Shown one piece after another: positions 6,501 to 7,639 of a DNA stretch of 7,639 nt. The notes beneath the pieces are model-generated. The model was not told the origin of the DNA. It did no database searches and saw nothing but the letters and a program-made list of their open reading frames with translations. Source of the stretch: an uncultured Paracoccaceae bacterium (GTDB lineage: Bacteria > Pseudomonadota > Alphaproteobacteria > Rhodobacterales > Rhodobacteraceae); the NCBI GenBank assembly GCA_937927675.1, contig CALBSG010000146.1, positions 1 through 7,639 of the forward strand, read 5' to 3'. Within the stretch, counting starts at the first letter, position 1. Each line of letters starts with the position of its first letter. The position numbers and the translations under genes were made by a program.

Positions 6501-6807
6501 GTTCATCGCATTGGCGGGGATCATCGTGCGGAACTCGATCCTCTTGGTCGACTTCATCCGCCATGCCCACAAGCCCGGTGTAGCCCTTGTCGATGTGCTG
6601 CTGGAAGCCGGGGCGATTCGGTTCAAGCCGATCCTGCTGACAGCCCTTGCCGCCATCATCGGGGCGATCACCATCCTGACGGACCCGATCTTTCAGGGTC
6701 TGGCGATCAGCCTGCTGTTTGGTCTGGCCTCGTCCACGCTGCTGACGGTGCTTGTGATTCCAGCGATTTACATCTGGCTGCGCGGGGACAAGCCGGTGAA
6801 AGCCTAA
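3565..6807 (+). CDS. RND multidrug-type efflux permease (AcrB/MMPL-like, HAE-1 group)
   Basis: A full-length 1080-residue proton-driven inner-membrane pump. It shows the RND plan of two repeats. TM1 is about residues 28-45, followed by a large periplasmic porter/docking domain. TM2-6 lie about 362-516 and include IFSIGILVDDAIVVIENIAR with the proton-relay pair Asp428/Asp429. A cytoplasmic linker follows, then TM7 about 558-575, a second periplasmic domain, and TM8-12 about 922-1072. By alignment to AcrB, Arg1019 matches Arg971 and Thr1026 matches Thr978, but the AcrB Lys940 position is Arg989 (GIIVRNSILLVDF). The pattern favours an organic-substrate pump over a CusA-type metal pump, yet the linker has a His-containing GGGHGHD (525-531). 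Substrates cannot be read from sequence; export of aromatic acids or their toxic intermediates is inferred from flanking catabolic genes. It is the last gene of its operon, followed by a terminator. Transfer signs are absent. Confidence 0.96.
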   Translation: MSTPDKDLTATGIAGNLTRAFITSPLTPLFLLAALILGLVALVTLPREEEPQISVPMVDIHLQADGLRAEDAVKLVTEPLETIVKSIPGVEHVYSQTRDDGAMVTARFVVGTSGDAAILRVHEKLRANMDRIPDGIPEPLIVGRGIDDVAIMVVTLSPKPEVASRWTAADLTRVAREVQVEVSALDDIGLTYLVGEQPEEIRITPDPERLAQAGLTLQALAGKVEGANKAFALGTIRQDGKQIDLAAGETLQSLDQIANLLVTTRDGRPVYVRDVATVSLKTDPKENRVFTMARGEDQAAFHDRLPAVSLAVAKRPGANAVTIAEDIRHAVGAMQGKIIPDDLTVEFTRDYGESADEKANELLFHLALATISIVALVWVAIGWREAVVVAIVIPVTILLTLFAARIMGYTLNRVSLFALIFSIGILVDDAIVVIENIARHWAMKDGRSRAQAAIDAVSEVGNPTIVATLTVVAALLPMLFVSGMMGPYMSPIPANASAAMVFSFFVAVMVTPWLMMKFGKAEGQGGGHGHDAQDGGALGRAYRRVARPILSSRRNATRFLLAVTAATVLSMGLFYTKSVTVKLLPFDNKSELSVVLDMPRGASVEETDRVLSQIATALEPVEEIISVQSHAGTGAPFNFNGLVRHYYLRNEPRYGDLQVNLSPKGERDRESHEIALDLRTRILALDLPQGAVVKVVEPPPGPPVMATLLAEVYGPDAETRRAVATKLREIFASVPYIVDVDDSFGVPAARQRLVLNDANLDFHKVNEGDVFQTIGMLYGGTTVGYSHRSEGREPLPIRLAPDKADKVLDERALSTPIPANLLPGDRSVVELGDVVEVRTEMQSHPIFRHNGRAAEMVTAELAGDYEAPLYGIMAVDRAIEDADWGDLPKPEISMHGVPEDQSTPTVLWDGEWEVTWVTFRDMGAAFGVALLGIYILVVAQFGSFKLPLVILTPVPLTFIGIMLGHWMFGAPFSATSMIGFIALAGIIVRNSILLVDFIRHAHKPGVALVDVLLEAGAIRFKPILLTALAAIIGAITILTDPIFQGLAISLLFGLASSTLLTVLVIPAIYIWLRGDKPVKA

Positions 6808-6813
6808 ACCAGC

Positions 6814-6841
6814 GGGGCTGCCTTTGGGTGGCCCTTCTTTT
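6814..6841 (+). terminator. Rho-independent terminator after the RND operon
   Basis: An 8-bp stem GGGCTGCC (6815-6822) and GGTGGCCC (6827-6834), with two adjacent G-U wobbles and a TTTG tetraloop, is followed by TTCTTTT. It starts 7 bp after the permease stop and separates the efflux operon from the VOC gene, which has its own operator-like site. Confidence 0.7.
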
Positions 6842-6847
6842 GGCTTG

Positions 6848-6857
6848 ATCGTTGCAA
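6848..6857. promoter_or_regulatory. Upstream copy of the operator half-site
   Basis: ATCGTTGCAA here repeats the left half of the palindrome at 6906-6923 exactly (6905-6914), 57 bp upstream and in the same orientation. The match continues as ATG against TTG. No right half follows, so it is a single half-site, possibly auxiliary. Confidence 0.4.
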
Positions 6858-6905
6858 ATGAAATGACTTGATCTGTTAAGCGTCCCGTGTCAGCTTCAGG
6901 GTATA

Positions 6906-6923
6906 TCGTTGCAATTGCAACGA
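6906..6923. promoter_or_regulatory. Perfect 18-bp palindromic operator upstream of the VOC gene
   Basis: TCGTTGCAATTGCAACGA is perfectly self-complementary and ends 14 bp before the VOC start codon, just upstream of the ribosome-binding site. A TATATC -10-like element at 6902-6907 runs into its left arm, so a bound dimer would block transcription. The TTGC...GCAA arms and length resemble MarR-family operators that control aromatic catabolic genes (inference; no regulator gene is in the window). Confidence 0.6.
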
Positions 6924-6937
6924 ATATGGAGGGTGCC

Positions 6938-7480
6938 ATGAAGATCGAACAAATCCACCACGTCGCCTATCGCTGCAAAGACGCGAAACAGACGGTCGAA
7001 TTCTACACCAAGATGCTGAACATGGATTTCGTGCTGGCGATTGCCGAAGATCATGTGCCGTCCACCCACGAGCCTGATCCCTACATGCACCTGTTCCTTG
7101 ATGCCGGAAATGGCAACGTGCTGGCCTTTTTCGAACTGCCGACCAAACCCGAAATGGGGCGCGACCCGAATACCCCGAAATGGGTGCAACACATTGCGTT
7201 CAAAGTGAAGGATCGCGCGACGCTGCTGGAGTTCAAGGCACATCTGGAAAAGAACGGCGTCGATGTCCTAGGTGTCACCGACCATTCGATCTTCCATTCG
7301 ATCTATTTCTTTGACCCGAACGGTCACCGGGTAGAGCTTGCCTGCCCTGACCCGGATGAAGAGGCCCTGTTGGCCAAGCTCGATGCTGTCAAATGGGACA
7401 TGCTGGAGGAGTGGAGTCGCACCAAAAAGGCCCCGCAGCATGCCGCTTGGCTGCATGCCAAAGAGCTGAAAAAGCACTGA
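6938..7480 (+). CDS. VOC-superfamily protein (glyoxalase / extradiol-dioxygenase fold)
   Basis: A 180-residue protein with two beta-alpha-beta-beta-beta modules of the vicinal oxygen chelate fold. These proteins use a divalent metal for ring cleavage, isomerisation or lyase chemistry. The first module opens IEQIHHVAYRCKDAKQTVEF; the second opens PKWVQHIAFKVKDRATLLEF and ends FFDPNGHRVELACP. The putative metal ligands expected for the fold are present: His8, Glu66, His85 and Glu133. A charged C-terminal helix (about 142-180, DEEALLAKLDAVKWDMLEEW onward) extends past the core. The start at 6938 has GGAGG 5-6 bp upstream; an in-frame ATG at 6887 would place the operator palindrome inside the coding region. 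An aromatic FAD hydroxylase gene follows after 9 bp, implying a shared operon. Similar pairs occur near homogentisate-type pathways in roseobacters (recalled). Its exact reaction is unknown. Confidence 0.92.
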   Translation: MKIEQIHHVAYRCKDAKQTVEFYTKMLNMDFVLAIAEDHVPSTHEPDPYMHLFLDAGNGNVLAFFELPTKPEMGRDPNTPKWVQHIAFKVKDRATLLEFKAHLEKNGVDVLGVTDHSIFHSIYFFDPNGHRVELACPDPDEEALLAKLDAVKWDMLEEWSRTKKAPQHAAWLHAKELKKH

Positions 7481-7489
7481 GGCGGTCCG

Positions 7490-7639
7490 ATGTTCAGCAC
7501 CTATGACGCGCCCGTTTACCCCTATGTGCAATCCGCCGAACAGGCGCAGGGCCAGCCCGCCCGCCACAAGGTGGTGGTGATTGGTGCGGGGCCATCATTG
7601 AGGGTCGGTCAGCCGGGACACCCATTTCTCCTGGTCAGG
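7490..7639 (+). CDS. FAD-dependent aromatic hydroxylase (MhpA-like), N-terminal fragment, broken
   Basis: Residues 1-35 (MFSTYDAPVYPYVQSAEQAQ, then GQPARHKVVVIGAGP) match the opening of PHBH/MhpA-type flavoprotein monooxygenases, which hydroxylate phenolic rings with NAD(P)H and O2. VVVIGAGP is the first strand and turn of the FAD-binding Rossmann fold, which should continue as VGLxxA. Instead, from 7595 the frame reads SLRVGQPGHPFLLVR, which destroys the GxGxxG motif and resembles nothing in the family. The frame stays open to the window end by chance. The start lies 9 bp after the VOC stop with a modest AGGCGG ribosome-binding site. Genuine hydroxylase sequence therefore covers only 7490 to about 7594. 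The substrate is inferred to be a hydroxyphenyl-carboxylic acid from family and neighbours only. Confidence 0.75.
   Translation, partial: MFSTYDAPVYPYVQSAEQAQGQPARHKVVVIGAGPSLRVGQPGHPFLLVR
7595..7639. other. Unrelated DNA interrupting the hydroxylase gene; possible insertion-element end
   Basis: The sequence changes from hydroxylase to non-homologous DNA at or next to 7595 and continues to the window edge. It holds two direct copies of GGTCAG (7607-7612 and 7633-7638), 26 bp apart. Repeated short motifs near the tip are a feature of some insertion sequences such as the IS21 family. No transposase is visible and only 45 bp are available, so the element type is a guess. Ending a contig shortly inside a multicopy element would be typical. 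Confidence 0.35.

Noticed and set aside
6887..6937. Upstream in-frame ATG for the VOC protein
   Set aside because: It would place the perfect operator palindrome and the strong GGAGG inside the coding region. The start at 6938 has ideal ribosome-binding spacing and begins at the first strand of the fold.
6352..6939. 195-codon minus-strand open frame across the permease end and the VOC leader
   Set aside because: Antisense to the conserved TM8-TM12 region and crossing a terminator and an operator; no motif.
1..7639. CRISPR array, tRNA or rRNA genes, riboswitch
   Set aside because: No regularly spaced repeats, cloverleaf-like segments or conserved riboswitch leaders were seen. Intergenic gaps are all under about 140 bp and are accounted for by promoters, operators and terminators.

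Overview
This window reads as a metagenome-style contig with two origins. Positions from about 790 to 7594 look like an alphaproteobacterium, probably a Rhodobacterales relative. The basis is a GC-rich, coherent codon style, tightly packed operons with ATGA overlaps, and gene content typical of roseobacters. Positions 1 to about 790 look like a betaproteobacterium, possibly Comamonadaceae, judged from the remembered appearance of the TraR/DksA and GST proteins. The taxonomic assignments are inference. The switch between the two parts is supported directly, because it falls inside one open reading frame that begins as phenylacetate-CoA ligase and continues as the C-terminal part of a glutathione S-transferase.

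Left segment (1-790), minus strand: the start of a TraR/DksA-type zinc-finger regulator gene, cut by the window edge. Its upstream region carries two FNR/ANR-type boxes. Next comes a strong intrinsic terminator for the GST, whose 3' two thirds is present.

Central segment, minus strand (783-2445): an operon read right to left. It holds a bacterial luciferase-like flavin monooxygenase, a PaaI-type hotdog thioesterase overlapping it by ATGA, and the first ~43 codons of paaK before the hybrid junction. It is divergent from a plus-strand two-gene RND efflux operon (2606-6807): a periplasmic adaptor and a 1080-residue inner-membrane permease, again joined by ATGA and closed by an intrinsic terminator. 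The divergent promoter region holds a perfect 14-bp palindrome with a TATGAT -10-like hexamer on each strand.

Right segment, plus strand (6842-7639): a perfect 18-bp operator-like palindrome with a matching half-site upstream, a VOC-superfamily (glyoxalase/extradiol-dioxygenase fold) protein, and the start of an MhpA-like FAD-dependent aromatic hydroxylase. That gene loses its family sequence immediately after its FAD-binding GAGP, where unrelated DNA runs to the window end.

Taken together, the alphaproteobacterial part looks like an aromatic-acid (phenylacetate / hydroxyphenylacetate / homogentisate-like) catabolic neighbourhood with a dedicated RND pump set between two catabolic half-operons, each with its own candidate operator. 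No transcriptional regulator for these operators, and no outer-membrane channel for the pump, is in the window. No tRNA, rRNA or CRISPR array was seen.
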